The notes beneath the pieces are model-generated. The model did not search any database, was not told where the DNA came from, and saw only the letters and a program-made list of their open reading frames with translations. Of a DNA stretch of 64,000 bases, positions 33,712-42,618 are shown in pieces. The DNA lies in contig ONGA01000006.1 in the NCBI GenBank assembly GCA_900317285.1, positions 1 through 64,000 of the forward strand, in the 5' to 3' direction. A program made the translations under genes and the position numbers. How positions within the stretch are numbered: the first letter of the stretch is position 1; each line of letters opens with the position of its first letter. The stretch is from an uncultured Bacteroidales bacterium. Its GTDB lineage: Bacteria; Bacteroidota; Bacteroidia; Bacteroidales; P3.

Positions 33712-34323
33712 ATGCTCCTCGAAGTCCAAGAAATCACCAAGTCTTTTGGCTCCCGCCAGGTTCTCGACGGGCTCTCCTTCGCCGTCGACAGCGGCGAGGC
33801 GGTGGGTCTCCTCGGTGCCAACGGTGCCGGCAAGACCACCCTCCTCCGCATCGTCAACCGTATCCTCCTGCCCGACGAGGGCGTGGTGCTCTTCGACGGT
33901 CATCCGATGGACAGCCGCGACCTCGACGCGGTGGGCTACCTCCCCGAGGAGCGCGGCCTCTACCGCCGTGCCGCCGCGGGCGAGCAGGTGTGCTACCTTG
34001 CGCGCCTCAAGGGTATGACCAAGACCGATGCCGAGGCTTCGGCACGCGAATGGTTCGAGCGTCTCGGTGTGGCGGAATGGTGGAACCGTCCGGTGGGCAA
34101 GCTCAGCAAGGGCATGCAGCAGAAGGTGCAGTTTATCGCCACCGTGGTGCACCGCCCCCGCCTGCTGGTCCTCGACGAACCCTTCTCGGGCTTCGATGCC
34201 GACAATTCCCTCATGCTCAAACAGCAGCTCATGCGCCTCAAGGCCAGTGGCACGGGTATCCTCTTCTCTACCCACAACCTGCAGGCTGCCAGCGAGATGT
34301 GTGACAAAACCGTACAGCTATGA
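33712..34323 (+). CDS. ABC transporter ATP-binding protein (NatA-like)
   Basis: The 203-residue product is a lone nucleotide-binding domain. Walker A is GANGAGKTT (35-43), the signature LSKGMQQKVQFIATV, Walker B LLVLDEPFSGFD, and the H-loop STHN. The signature LSKGMQQ and a closely linked ABC-2 permease point to the NatA / drug-type exporter group. It lacks the ~90-residue C-terminal extension many of these proteins have, ending soon after the H-loop. It overlaps the permease gene by 4 bp. Confidence 0.92.
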   Translation: MLLEVQEITKSFGSRQVLDGLSFAVDSGEAVGLLGANGAGKTTLLRIVNRILLPDEGVVLFDGHPMDSRDLDAVGYLPEERGLYRRAAAGEQVCYLARLKGMTKTDAEASAREWFERLGVAEWWNRPVGKLSKGMQQKVQFIATVVHRPRLLVLDEPFSGFDADNSLMLKQQLMRLKASGTGILFSTHNLQAASEMCDKTVQL

Positions 34324-35588
34324 AAAAACTCCTCCTCATCCTCTCGCGCGAATACCGCCTCCGTCTCCGCCGACCCTCCTTCTGGGTCCTGACCCTCCTC
34401 GTGCCACTCCTCCTGGCTGCCCTCTATGCGCTGCCCGTGGTTGTGGCGTCGGGCGAAAAAGAGCAGGCCGAAGTGCTTGTCGTCGACGAAACGGGGCTCT
34501 TCGAGAACGGCCTACGGCCCACCCCCGAGGTCTCTTTCCGGCGCATGCCCTCCCTCGACTATGCGCGGCGCACCATGGACACCTCCGACCGCGTCGCCGC
34601 CATCCTCTTCATCCCCATGCGCGAGTTCACCATCCCCCGCGACGCCTTCTTCTACCACCGCTCTTCCACTCCCCCGTTGGCCCTGCAGAGCCTCGTCGAC
34701 AGCCAGTTGCAGATGCTCCTCCGCAACGCCATCATCGAGGGTGTCTACCATCTTGAACCCTCCGTCTACCATTCGGTCGAGTCGACCAACATACGCCTCC
34801 ATCCCCACGATGCAGTCACCGGTCGTGAGAGTTTCGCCCGCGTCAAGTCCGTCCTTGCCGTGGTCCTGGCGGCGCTCATGGTGCTGGCGCTCATCGTTTT
34901 CGGCGTGCAGGTCATGCGCAGCGTCCGTGAAGAGAAAAACTCGCGCGTCGTCGAGGTTGTCATTGCCTCCGTCCGCCCGCTGCAGCTCTTGGTCGGCAAG
35001 GTCGTCGCCGTCTCCCTCGCCGCGCTGACGCAACTCGCCCTCTGGGTCGTTCTCACCTCCCTGGCTGTCAGCCTGGTGCGCTCCTCCAGTCCCGAACTTT
35101 TTGCCTATGCCGAGCAACAGCTTGAGGCACCGTCGGTAGCCTCCAAAGGCACCGAGGCGACACTCCAGTATGCCGCACCCCTCTCCCTCCCCGACGAGGC
35201 AATGCAGGGGCTCGCCGCCGTCGACCTCCCCACCGTCGCTGCCCTCTTCGCGCTCTTCTTCCTCCTCGGCCTCCTGCTCTACGGCGCCCTCCTGGCAGCC
35301 CTCGCCTCGCGTCTCGACCCCGACGCCGACACCCTCCAGTGGACCCTCGTCGCCGCCTCGCCCATGCTCCTCGTCCTCGTCCTTGCCCCCTGGCTCCTCC
35401 AGCAGCCCGCGGGCACCCTCGCCCAGTGCTTCACCCTCATCCCCTTCACCGCCCCGGCAGCGGCCATGCTCCGGCTCCCCTTCGGCATCGGAACCCTCCA
35501 GCTCGCCCTAGCCGTCCTCCTCCTCCTCGCCTCATTTTTCCTCGCCGCGCTCCTCGCCGCGCGCACCTACCGCCGCCACCTCCTCTGA
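34320..35588 (+). CDS. ABC-2 type transporter permease (NatB-like)
   Basis: A 422-residue membrane protein. It has one N-terminal helix (FWVLTLLVPLLLAALYAL), a ~150-residue extracytoplasmic domain, then five to six helices (SVLAVVLAALMVLALIVFGVQVMRSV, then VREEKNSRVVEVVIASVRPLQLLVGK). The block EEKNSRVVEV.IASVRP..LL.GK is the hallmark of NatB-like ABC-2 permeases. It partners the ATPase encoded just upstream. Substrate unknown; Na+ or peptide export are family possibilities. Confidence 0.9.
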   Translation: MKKLLLILSREYRLRLRRPSFWVLTLLVPLLLAALYALPVVVASGEKEQAEVLVVDETGLFENGLRPTPEVSFRRMPSLDYARRTMDTSDRVAAILFIPMREFTIPRDAFFYHRSSTPPLALQSLVDSQLQMLLRNAIIEGVYHLEPSVYHSVESTNIRLHPHDAVTGRESFARVKSVLAVVLAALMVLALIVFGVQVMRSVREEKNSRVVEVVIASVRPLQLLVGKVVAVSLAALTQLALWVVLTSLAVSLVRSSSPELFAYAEQQLEAPSVASKGTEATLQYAAPLSLPDEAMQGLAAVDLPTVAALFALFFLLGLLLYGALLAALASRLDPDADTLQWTLVAASPMLLVLVLAPWLLQQPAGTLAQCFTLIPFTAPAAAMLRLPFGIGTLQLALAVLLLLASFFLAALLAARTYRRHLL

Positions 35589-35589
35589 A

Positions 35590-35850
35590 ACACCCCTACA
35601 TAGGAGCAACATAGGAGCATCTAAGAAGCGGTATAGGAGAATGATAGTACAACTATAGGACAACCGATATAGAAAGGTAGTAAAACGGTAGTACAACCAT
35701 AGGACAATTTCCACCCCGACATAGGAGGATTTTCCGCCCACCCGTCTTAAAAATTGTTAAAATCCCACTTATCCCACCCCTCCGCATTTCGTCCCACCCA
35801 ACCCGTTTTTTCTCCTATCTTTCTCCTATCTCCTCCTATCAAAAACCTCT
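35590..35850 (+). repeat. dispersed intergenic repeat, copy 2
   Basis: Same order of elements as at 23745-23995: CATAGGAG units, GTAGTACAACCATAGGAC, GACATAGGAGGATTTTCCGC, then the TTAAAAATTGTTAAAATCCC block with the CCCACCCC part and TCTCCTATC units. The two copies are almost identical over the latter ~110 bp. Confidence 0.75.
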
Positions 35851-35889
35851 TCCCCGAAAATTTTTTTTCCTCATTCAAAAAAAATGTCG

Positions 35890-35897
35890 TATCTTTA
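35890..35897 (+). promoter_or_regulatory. -7 box of recJ
   Basis: TATCTTTA (one mismatch to TAnnTTTG), 13 bp before the recJ start. The earlier in-frame ATG at 35884 lies upstream of this box and is rejected. Confidence 0.55.
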
Positions 35898-35910
35898 CGC
35901 CCAGAAAAAT

Positions 35911-37746
35911 ATGAAGGAAAAACATTGGATAATTAGAGAAGACTATGATATAGAGACTGTTGGGAATTTGGCTGCTTCGTTGGGTGTCGACAAAATCATC
36001 GCCACGCTGCTCGTTGAGCGGGGCGTTACAACGTTTGAGGAGGCTCGTAGGTTTTTCCGTCCCGGACTGGACCAGATCCACGACCCCTTCCTCATGAAAG
36101 GCATGAAACAAGCCATCGAGCGCATCAACAGCGCCATCTCCCGCCAGGAGCGCATCATGGTCTACGGCGACTACGACGTCGACGGTACGTCGGCCGTCGC
36201 CTTGGTCTACTCCTACCTCAAGGAGCACGACCATAACATCGATTTCTACATCCCCGACCGCGAACGTGAGGGCTACGGCATCTCCTACCAGGGCATCGAC
36301 TACGCCCGCGAGACCGGCGTGCGCCTCATCATCGCCCTCGACTGCGGCATCAAGGCCGTCGAGGAAGTCGCCTACGCAAAGCAACATGGCATCGACTTCA
36401 TCATCGGCGACCACCACCTCCCGGGCGAAGAAGTGCCCCAGGCCGTCGCCGTCCTCGACCCCAAGCAGGACGACTGCCCCTACCCCTACAAGGAACTCTC
36501 CGGCTGCGGCATCGGCTTCAAAATCGTCGAAGCCCACCTCGAGCAGCACCTCGGTGTACGCCTCTGCGACCTCCCCGAGCAGCTCGATGCACGCCGCTGC
36601 CAGCGTCAGGAAGAGCTCAAACTCAAGCTCTTGAAATACCTCGACCTTGTCGCCGTCTCCATCGCCAGCGATATCGTCCCCATCATGGGCGAGAACCGCG
36701 TGCTCGCCTACTTCGGACTGCGCGTACTCAACACCAAGCCGCGTGCCGGCATCGAGGCCATCCTCAAATATGGCCATGTCGACCGCCGCAAGGCTGACAC
36801 CGAAGAACAGCCCGACACCGAGAAAACCAAGACCGGATACTTCGAGAAGGAGCTCACCATCACCGACCTTGTCTTCCTCGTCGGCCCCCGCATCAACGCC
36901 GCCGGCCGCATACGCTCCGCCTTCGACTCCGTCCGCCTCATGCTCACCGACGACGCCACCATCGCGCGCCGCCTGGCCGAGGACATCAACCAATACAACA
37001 TGGAGCGCAAGGAACTCGACACCTCCGCCACCGAAGAGGCAAAGCGCCGCATCGATACCGACCCCGCCTATCAGGGACGCCAGTCGCTCGTGCTCTACGA
37101 CCCGGGCTGGCACCGCGGCGTAGTGGGCATCGTCGCCTCGCGCATCGTCGAGGCATACTACAAGCCCACCATCGTCTTCACCCGCGGCAGCGACGACCTC
37201 ATCACAGGCTCCGCACGCTCCACTGGCTTCTTCGACGTGCACGAGGCCCTCGAGAAATGCGCCGACCTGCTCGAACATTTCGGCGGCCACAAGTGCGCCG
37301 CAGGCGTCTCCCTCAAGCCCGAGAACATGGACGCTTTCGTCGAACGTTTCGAACAGCTCGTCCGCGAAAGCATGGGCCAGCAGGAGGCCGTACCCGAAAT
37401 CGAGATCGACGCCGAAATCGGTTTCTCGCAAATCACCCCCAAGTTCCTCCGCATCCTCAAGCAGTTCGCCCCCTTCGGACCCGACAACAACGTGCCCGTC
37501 TTCGTCACGCGCGAACTTGTCGACACCGGCAACGCACGCATCGTGGGCACCAACCACCTCAAGATGTCCGCCATCCCCATCTCCGAGCGCTCGGCACCCT
37601 ATCCCGCCATCGCCTTCCAGCTGGGCGAATGCCTGCCGCGTGTGCGCCGCGAGCGTTTCGACCTCTGCTACCAGCTCGAGGAGAACTACTGGCGCGGAAA
37701 AACCGAAATCCAGCTCAACGTCAAGGATATCAAGTTCAACTATTGA
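35911..37746 (+). CDS. recJ: single-stranded-DNA-specific exonuclease RecJ
   Basis: A 611-residue 5'-3' exonuclease of the DHH superfamily used in mismatch repair and recombination. Motif I is DYDVDG (87-92). Then come LDCGI (143-147), the eponymous DHH at 167-169 in IIGDHHLPGE, AVLDPKQ, and RINAAGRI of the DHHA1 link. In the DHHA1 domain are HRGVVGIVASRI and GSARS...FGGHKCAAG. The C-terminal OB-like domain is present (~450-611). Length and motifs are normal. Confidence 0.95.
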   Translation: MKEKHWIIREDYDIETVGNLAASLGVDKIIATLLVERGVTTFEEARRFFRPGLDQIHDPFLMKGMKQAIERINSAISRQERIMVYGDYDVDGTSAVALVYSYLKEHDHNIDFYIPDREREGYGISYQGIDYARETGVRLIIALDCGIKAVEEVAYAKQHGIDFIIGDHHLPGEEVPQAVAVLDPKQDDCPYPYKELSGCGIGFKIVEAHLEQHLGVRLCDLPEQLDARRCQRQEELKLKLLKYLDLVAVSIASDIVPIMGENRVLAYFGLRVLNTKPRAGIEAILKYGHVDRRKADTEEQPDTEKTKTGYFEKELTITDLVFLVGPRINAAGRIRSAFDSVRLMLTDDATIARRLAEDINQYNMERKELDTSATEEAKRRIDTDPAYQGRQSLVLYDPGWHRGVVGIVASRIVEAYYKPTIVFTRGSDDLITGSARSTGFFDVHEALEKCADLLEHFGGHKCAAGVSLKPENMDAFVERFEQLVRESMGQQEAVPEIEIDAEIGFSQITPKFLRILKQFAPFGPDNNVPVFVTRELVDTGNARIVGTNHLKMSAIPISERSAPYPAIAFQLGECLPRVRRERFDLCYQLEENYWRGKTEIQLNVKDIKFNY

Positions 37747-37768
37747 CCCCCGTCGGGGTGATTGACCA

Positions 37769-38428
37769 ATGGAACCCATCCGCAACTGCCCCGACCTCAT
37801 GGAGGCCATCCAGAAGATTGGTCTCGTTCCCTTGTTGGACAGCGGCATCCCCGGCTTCTCGGCCGACGAGCTCGTGGCACCCGAATGCCGCTACGTGATG
37901 ACCGACGACGGATGGGACTGGCCGCTCTGGGACTGGAAAGGGCCGATGGTCACCGAAGGGCATTTCGCCTACGGCAAGTTCTTTAACGGGAAAGCGGGCT
38001 TCGTCACCATGGACTGGTGGCCCGACCTCTGCAACTACCGCCGTGCCAAGTATCCGGAACCTCCGGAGGACAGCATCGAGGGCACCGTCCTCGAAATCCT
38101 CCGCGTCAACGGCAGCGTGATCACCCGTGAGCTCCGCTCTGCTTGCGGCTTCGACGGAGCAAAGATGCGCTCCCGCTTCGACGGCTATGTCACACGCCTG
38201 CAGATGGCCTGCCGCGTGGTGACCGAGGACTTCGTCTACCCGACAGACCGTCACGGCAACCGCTACGGCTGGGGCTGGGCGCTGCTGAATACACCCGAGC
38301 GTCTCTTCGGCCACGATTCATGCCTGTGCGACCGCTCGCCGGAGGAGAGCCATTCGCGTCTTTACGACCACCTGCGCAAATTGTTGCCACAAGCCACAGA
38401 CAAGCAACTCGCCAAGCTACTGGGCTGA
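37769..38428 (+). CDS. AlkZ-related protein
   Basis: A 219-residue soluble protein with MEPIRNCPDLMEAIQKIGLVPLL, the tryptophan-rich DGWDWPLWDWKGP, AYGKFFNGKAGFVTMDWWPDLCNYRR, and a winged-helix-like segment EGTVLEILRVNGSVITRELRSACG. The combination fits the AlkZ-related family seen in gut Bacteroidales, a short relative of the DNA-crosslink glycosylase AlkZ/YcaQ. Catalytic function in this short form is not established. It follows recJ by 22 bp, possibly a shared repair operon, and ends in a 12-bp convergent overlap with the DUF3089 gene. Confidence 0.75.
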   Translation: MEPIRNCPDLMEAIQKIGLVPLLDSGIPGFSADELVAPECRYVMTDDGWDWPLWDWKGPMVTEGHFAYGKFFNGKAGFVTMDWWPDLCNYRRAKYPEPPEDSIEGTVLEILRVNGSVITRELRSACGFDGAKMRSRFDGYVTRLQMACRVVTEDFVYPTDRHGNRYGWGWALLNTPERLFGHDSCLCDRSPEESHSRLYDHLRKLLPQATDKQLAKLLG

Positions 38429-39337
38429 CGCCCGGTTGGCACGTAGGGCGATGTTGCGCCGCAGGCAGTCGCAAAAGAGTGATATTTCAAGACAGTGATA
38501 GTTGCCCTCGCAACCGACGAGGGGCAGCATGTAGTCGTTGCGCGTGTAGCCGTCGATATGCAGCAGCAGACTCGTGGTGTCGAGCGTGACGGTGAGGGTG
38601 TCGCCATAGCGCGGGTCTACAAGCATTGCCGGCGTGGCATCGGTGCGCCAGTTGACGGGATTGATGGCCATAAGATTGCCGGCGCTGAGGAATGGAATGG
38701 CACAGCTGTTGTCGCGCACCGAGTTATAGCATATGGTCACACCCAGGTCGGCGCTGTCCTGCGCCGGGCTGATATGGGCATTGGTGTCGGTCACCTTGTA
38801 TCCGATGACATAGGCTGCCACCAAGCGGCTGTAGGTGCTGTCGTCCATGGACTTCAACAGGTCGACAACAGCCATAGCCCCTTGGCTGAAACCAGCGAGG
38901 ATAAAAGGCCTGCCATTGTTATAGTGCTCCAGATAATAGTCAAAAGCCTTGCGCACGTCGCCATAAGCCAGCGGCATACGGGCGTCGACCAGACTGTCGC
39001 TTGTGTATGTCTCCATGGTCACCTGGCGGTAGTAGGGCGAGTAATAGTTGAGCTCACCGGCCAGCAGCTGGTCCACACCCACCATCTCGCCGTACAGCAG
39101 CGCACGGATGCTGTCGTTGCGGGTGTCGGCATAATGCATGGGCTTGCCGCCCAAAGTGTAGTCGTCGCACTCGGTGGAGACGATATAGAACACATCCACC
39201 GCCGCATCGCGGTCGGCAACGTACCACTGCGTAGTGTCACTGTAGTCCGGTTCTGCCGGAACAACATCGCCTTTCGGCGCACAAGCGACAAAGCAAAAAG
39301 CCAGCCCCAAAACGGCAGCCATCTTCATTGTATGCAT
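38417..39337 (-). CDS. DUF3089 lipoprotein, alpha/beta-hydrolase fold
   Basis: A 306-residue product with start MHTMKMAAVLGLAFCFVACA giving a lipobox (FVAC); ATG at 39328 would shorten it by 3 residues. DUF3089 hallmarks are visible: ADRDAAVDVFYIVST near the start, the nucleophile elbow ILAGFSQGAM with Ser in GFSQG, and YVIGYKVT. The family belongs to the alpha/beta-hydrolases; the substrate is unknown. Membrane-anchored after export. It follows the metallophosphoesterase gene by 5 bp, so the two are co-transcribed. Confidence 0.85.
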   Translation of the reverse strand: MHTMKMAAVLGLAFCFVACAPKGDVVPAEPDYSDTTQWYVADRDAAVDVFYIVSTECDDYTLGGKPMHYADTRNDSIRALLYGEMVGVDQLLAGELNYYSPYYRQVTMETYTSDSLVDARMPLAYGDVRKAFDYYLEHYNNGRPFILAGFSQGAMAVVDLLKSMDDSTYSRLVAAYVIGYKVTDTNAHISPAQDSADLGVTICYNSVRDNSCAIPFLSAGNLMAINPVNWRTDATPAMLVDPRYGDTLTVTLDTTSLLLHIDGYTRNDYMLPLVGCEGNYHCLEISLFCDCLRRNIALRANRASAQ

Positions 39338-39342
39338 AATCT

Positions 39343-40425
39343 TCACGGTATTAAGTTGATTACAAGGTATTCTGATTGTGTCCCTATGCGGTACTTGGCG
39401 CCCCAGATACCGAGGCCGGAGGTGACGCAGACGGTGGTCTCCCCTTTCTTCAACGTGCCCCACGAGCACTCGTACATTGCGTCGGTAATCCACGACAACG
39501 GCCACACCTGCCCGCGGTGGGTGTGACCGCTCACCTGTAGCCCTATGCCTGCGCGCTCAGCCTTCTCCAAGTGGTAGGGCTGGTGGTCGAGGAGGATGGT
39601 GAATGCGCCGGTGTGGAAATGCGCCAAGGCATTGACGCTCCTGCGGTGGCGGTTGGTGCGGTCGTCGCGGCCGATGACGGCGACGTTGCCGACTTTGGCC
39701 ACCGAGTCACGCAGCAGGGTGATGTTGGCGTCGCGGTAGAAGCGCTCCGCCTCGCCGGGAGTATAGTAGTCGGCGTAGTACTCGTGGTTGCCCAAACAGG
39801 CATAGACGGGCATCTGCAGCTTTCGCAGCCCTTCGGCCATCTCCTCATGCAGCAAGGGGCGCAGCGAGCGGTCCACAAGGTCGCCGGCCATGAGCAGCAT
39901 GTCGCCGCCCTCGCAGTTGAGCATCGCCACCCAGCGGTCGAGGTCGGCACGGCGGTTGTGGTAGCCCAGATGCAGGTCGCTCACGGCCAGCACCTTCACG
40001 GGGTGGTCCACCTTGCCGTGGGTGTCGACGGTCAGCTCCACACGCCGCTTGTGCTCGTAGTTCAGGGAGCCATAGATGAACAGGGCCGCCATAACCACCA
40101 GCAGCACGCCGCAGGTCCACCAGTTGTCGCGCAGCCAGGCCGTGGGCAGCACGTGCACCAGCCGCAACAGGTCGGCCAACAGGAACGCCATGAAGAGGTA
40201 CAGGAGTATTATCAAGCCTTTGTTGCCGACATTATAGACAGCCACCGCGAGCCCGTAAGGCATGCGGTCGAGGTAGCGCGTCAGCGACAGCACAGCCATA
40301 GCCACGCAGGCGGCCTCCACACCCACCAGCGTCCACCGCAGCCACAGCACCGGCGGCAGCATCCACAGATGCCACCCCACATAGCCAGACAAGGCAATGA
40401 TAACGAACAGAATAGCCAACATCAT
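39343..40425 (-). CDS. membrane metallophosphoesterase
   Basis: A 360-residue protein. Residues 1-140 hold about five membrane helices. The C-terminal two-thirds is a calcineurin-like phosphoesterase with every motif: SDLHLGYHN, AGDLVDR, LGNHEYY and SGHTHRGQ, plus a late H (DHQPYH). The metal-binding residues are complete. The arrangement resembles YaeI/YkuE-type enzymes that act on phospholipid-linked substrates, but the substrate is not fixed by sequence. It overlaps the tiny upstream ORF by 4 bp. Confidence 0.9.
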   Translation of the reverse strand: MMLAILFVIIALSGYVGWHLWMLPPVLWLRWTLVGVEAACVAMAVLSLTRYLDRMPYGLAVAVYNVGNKGLIILLYLFMAFLLADLLRLVHVLPTAWLRDNWWTCGVLLVVMAALFIYGSLNYEHKRRVELTVDTHGKVDHPVKVLAVSDLHLGYHNRRADLDRWVAMLNCEGGDMLLMAGDLVDRSLRPLLHEEMAEGLRKLQMPVYACLGNHEYYADYYTPGEAERFYRDANITLLRDSVAKVGNVAVIGRDDRTNRHRRSVNALAHFHTGAFTILLDHQPYHLEKAERAGIGLQVSGHTHRGQVWPLSWITDAMYECSWGTLKKGETTVCVTSGLGIWGAKYRIGTQSEYLVINLIP

Positions 40426-40514
40426 ATATCGTCGTTTTTAGCGTTAGGAACAAAGAGCACCACCGTCAGCGCACCCACGGCACCGGCCACAGGCACTATG
40501 TATAAATGCTTCAT
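40422..40514 (-). CDS. tiny membrane peptide
   Basis: A 30-residue ORF, MKHLYIVPVAGAVGALTVVLF then VPNAKNDDI, with a single hydrophobic helix. It overlaps the metallophosphoesterase start by 4 bp, which supports real translation. It may be a leader peptide for translational coupling. Confidence 0.4.
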   Translation of the reverse strand: MKHLYIVPVAGAVGALTVVLFVPNAKNDDI

Positions 40515-40993
40515 AACACCACTAATCACAGTCTTATCTGCAAAGTTGTCTACAAAAACCGGCTGCAAAGATACCACTTTTTGCCGACACCGGAAAGATT
40601 TGTTTAAAAAAAACACACAATGCACCACCTCCGACCCCTCTCCGACTCCCCTCCGACCCCTCTCCGACAAAAAACCGTTAAACAACCGGTGAACAGTCGG
40701 AGCGGGTACGGAGCGACGACGTAGCGCCACTGGCGCTACAGTGGACCGGCACCGGTGTCCCGATGGCTCCCATCCGGGGGTATGTCGAGGGCCTATTGAA
40801 GACCTTTTGAAGGCCTATTGCGGGATTGGCGAGACAGGAATATCCACACCATCTTTTTTCCGAACACGAATGGCACGAATAGCACGAATAATTCGTTGGA
40901 TTAGTCCGATTCGTGGTCGTTTCCTTTCAACGCGAATTACCGTAAATGACCGTGAATTTCCGTTAATTATTTTGCCGGTTAAAATAATATTCG
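40515..40993. other. intergenic region with minisatellite
   Basis: No gene. At 40625-40670 the unit CCCCTCTCCGACT repeats about four times. At 40855-40900 units of CACGAATrGCACGAATA repeat. At 40930-40965 ATTACCGTAAATGACCGTGA-like units repeat. A short inverted repeat GTAGCGCCACTGGCGCTAC is at about 40721-40739. Confidence 0.55.
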
Positions 40994-41001
40994 TATTTTT
41001 G
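40994..41001 (+). promoter_or_regulatory. -7 box of structured RNA 1
   Basis: TATTTTTG followed by CAC, with TTTTG at 40971-40975 as the -33 element at normal spacing. Confidence 0.8.
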
Positions 41002-41003
41002 CA

Positions 41004-41241
41004 CTTGCTTTCGAGAGCGAAAGCAGTAAGCAAGAAAAGCATTGCGATACTGTCCTAGTATTAAAATCGCCAATTTTAAGCAGGAGGAGGTGAGCATTTA
41101 TGCTTTCGCTTGAGTGTGTATGCTATATCACTGTAGCATATCTTCAGGCGTGAGATATGTTCCATAAGACCCCGTTCCTGCAAGGTGTTTGGCGATACCT
41201 AATACTAACGGATATGAGCACATACCCTCATGCCTTTTCTT
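41004..41241 (+). ncRNA. structured RNA 1: 5' hairpin plus ~150-nt rod
   Basis: A 5' hairpin (CTTGCTTTCG / CGAAAGC..AAGCAAG, 41004-41034) is followed by a long rod. Its helices are TAGTATT 41056-41062 with AATACTA 41201-41207, ATCGCC 41066-41071 with GGCGAT 41191-41196, GCAGGA 41080-41085 with TCCTGC 41176-41181, CGCTTGA with TCAGGCG, and an apical TATGCTA/TAGCATA. A weak hairpin ATGAG/CTCAT followed by TTTTCTT near 41241 may terminate it. No ORF of note lies inside. The rod with internal bubbles resembles 6S-type regulators, but no sequence match is claimed. Confidence 0.6.
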
Positions 41242-41328
41242 ATTGTATTTCTTATTGTTATAGAATAACGTTCCGTTGGAGGGTCGGAGTAATAAAAGTT
41301 GCGCCCGGCACGTATAAGGGATTACTTT

Positions 41329-41571
41329 ATGCAAAAAAAAACGTACAATGAAGACCAACTACTTCATGCATCAGAACATGAGATTAAGAGTTGGGATGGC
41401 AAATGGGCATCTGTCGAATTAAATGACGGCGAAAAAATAAATGGCAAAATTAAACAGGTGGAGTATTCTGCATCAACCCCAACTTCCAATGGGGATACTT
41501 GGGTCTGCCTTGTAATGGAGCATCGCATTTTTGTCAACAATATAAAGTCAATGACCATTAATGAAGAATAA
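41329..41571 (+). CDS. small hypothetical protein
   Basis: Start at MQKKTYNEDQLLHASEHEIKSWDGKW, giving 80 residues; an upstream ATG adds an unlikely basic stretch. The rest (ASVELNDGEKINGKIKQVEYS ... VCLVMEHRIFVNNIKSMTINEE) looks like a small beta-barrel of the Sm/LSM or SH3-like type, with strands around the GEKINGKI turn. No signal peptide. It ends 1 bp before the next gene starts, so the two are probably cotranscribed. Function unknown. Confidence 0.6.
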   Translation: MQKKTYNEDQLLHASEHEIKSWDGKWASVELNDGEKINGKIKQVEYSASTPTSNGDTWVCLVMEHRIFVNNIKSMTINEE

Positions 41572-41572
41572 C

Positions 41573-42433
41573 ATGAAGAAAACATTATTATTTGCCAGTA
41601 TTTTTCTCTTATTGGCTGGATTTGCACAGGCACAGTATGATATATACAATTATCCATTGGGCAATGGAGATACCATATGGTATACCATTAATTATGCACA
41701 AGGGTCATATGACTCTACTTATGCCATAATAACAACGCCATATACTGATCGTACCTGGAGAGATCATCAAAAGCCAAGTGGTCAACTGATTATTCCAGAC
41801 AGTTTACCTTTACCCTGGTGGAGATGCGACACTACAGGATGGGAAAACTATCCCGGCGGTTTTGACCAAGCATGGAGAGATCTTGCACAAAGAGTTCCTG
41901 TAATAATTCTTGGCATGGAGGCATTTGGAGATTGCCATAATATCGTTAGTGTAATTATTCCAAATACAGTCAGAAAAGTCTGGGCATTCGGTGGCTGCAC
42001 CGGATTGACATCCGTTGAAATTGGAAAGTTTGTTGAAGACATGAGCTATGCCTTTGATGGCTGCACCCACCTCACGACTATCCGAAGCCGTGCCGAATAT
42101 CCTCCCATTTGTGACGAACATACGTTCGATGGCGTGCCAAACTACGCCGATATTATCGTCCCTTGCGGAGCTGCTTACCGATACCAGTTGAGTGACTACT
42201 GGAATGCTTTCAGTCGGATCACTGAAGATTGTAGCGATATTAATGACGTGGAGAACGACGGCATACATGTATGGGTAGATGGCAGACAAATAAAGGTCGA
42301 AGGTGCCAAAGGACAACCGTTATTCATATTCGATATAACTGGTCGACAAATAGCAAACAACAATATTCCCACTGGAGCTTATCTTGTCAAAATCGGCGAT
42401 TACCCCGTCCGCAAGGTGGTGGTGATAAGGTAA
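41573..42433 (+). CDS. short BspA-like exported protein with T9SS sorting domain
   Basis: A 286-residue protein with signal MKKTLLFASIFLLLAGFAQAQ. A short series of LRR_5-type elements (VIIPNTVRKVWAFGGCTGLTSVEIG and two more) lies at about 120-200. Next comes IIVPCGAAYRYQLSDYW, the cap typical of BspA-like proteins. The end, VWVDGRQIKVEGAKGQPLFIFD ... GAYLVKIGDYPVRKVVVIR, is a T9SS type A sorting domain. It is related to the larger protein at 15831-18950, whose tail is very similar. Expected to be displayed on, or released from, the cell surface. Confidence 0.85.
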   Translation: MKKTLLFASIFLLLAGFAQAQYDIYNYPLGNGDTIWYTINYAQGSYDSTYAIITTPYTDRTWRDHQKPSGQLIIPDSLPLPWWRCDTTGWENYPGGFDQAWRDLAQRVPVIILGMEAFGDCHNIVSVIIPNTVRKVWAFGGCTGLTSVEIGKFVEDMSYAFDGCTHLTTIRSRAEYPPICDEHTFDGVPNYADIIVPCGAAYRYQLSDYWNAFSRITEDCSDINDVENDGIHVWVDGRQIKVEGAKGQPLFIFDITGRQIANNNIPTGAYLVKIGDYPVRKVVVIR

Positions 42434-42449
42434 CACCTATACCCTCTAC

Positions 42450-42491
42450 CAAATGATAAGCCATGCACACATGTGCATGGCTTATCATTTG
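42450..42491. terminator. long perfect inverted repeat, bidirectional terminator
   Basis: Two 20-bp arms (CAAATGATAAGCCATGCACA and its complement) are separated by two bases, 16 bp after the stop of the T9SS protein. The arms are flanked by short A- and T-runs. Confidence 0.8.
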
Positions 42492-42618
42492 TATGGGTAC
42501 ACTATAGGAACACTATAGGAACCATAGCGTTACCATATACCGAGGCAAAAGGGGAACAATAGATGAGCAAAAGGGGAGCAAAACCGATAGACATATTTAG
42601 ATACCTTCTTGTTCTTTT
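42492..42618. other. repeat-textured intergenic DNA
   Basis: Units such as ACACTATAGGAAC (twice) and GCAAAAGGGGAACAA/GCAAAAGGGGAGCAA (twice) follow the terminator. No gene. Confidence 0.5.

Noticed and set aside
35875-37848. 657-codon frame opposite recJ
   Set aside because: Same codon-bias artefact; recJ has all DHH motifs on the plus strand.
40740-41000. CRISPR array (tandem units)
   Set aside because: Units are short, degenerate and directly adjacent, without spacers or cas genes.
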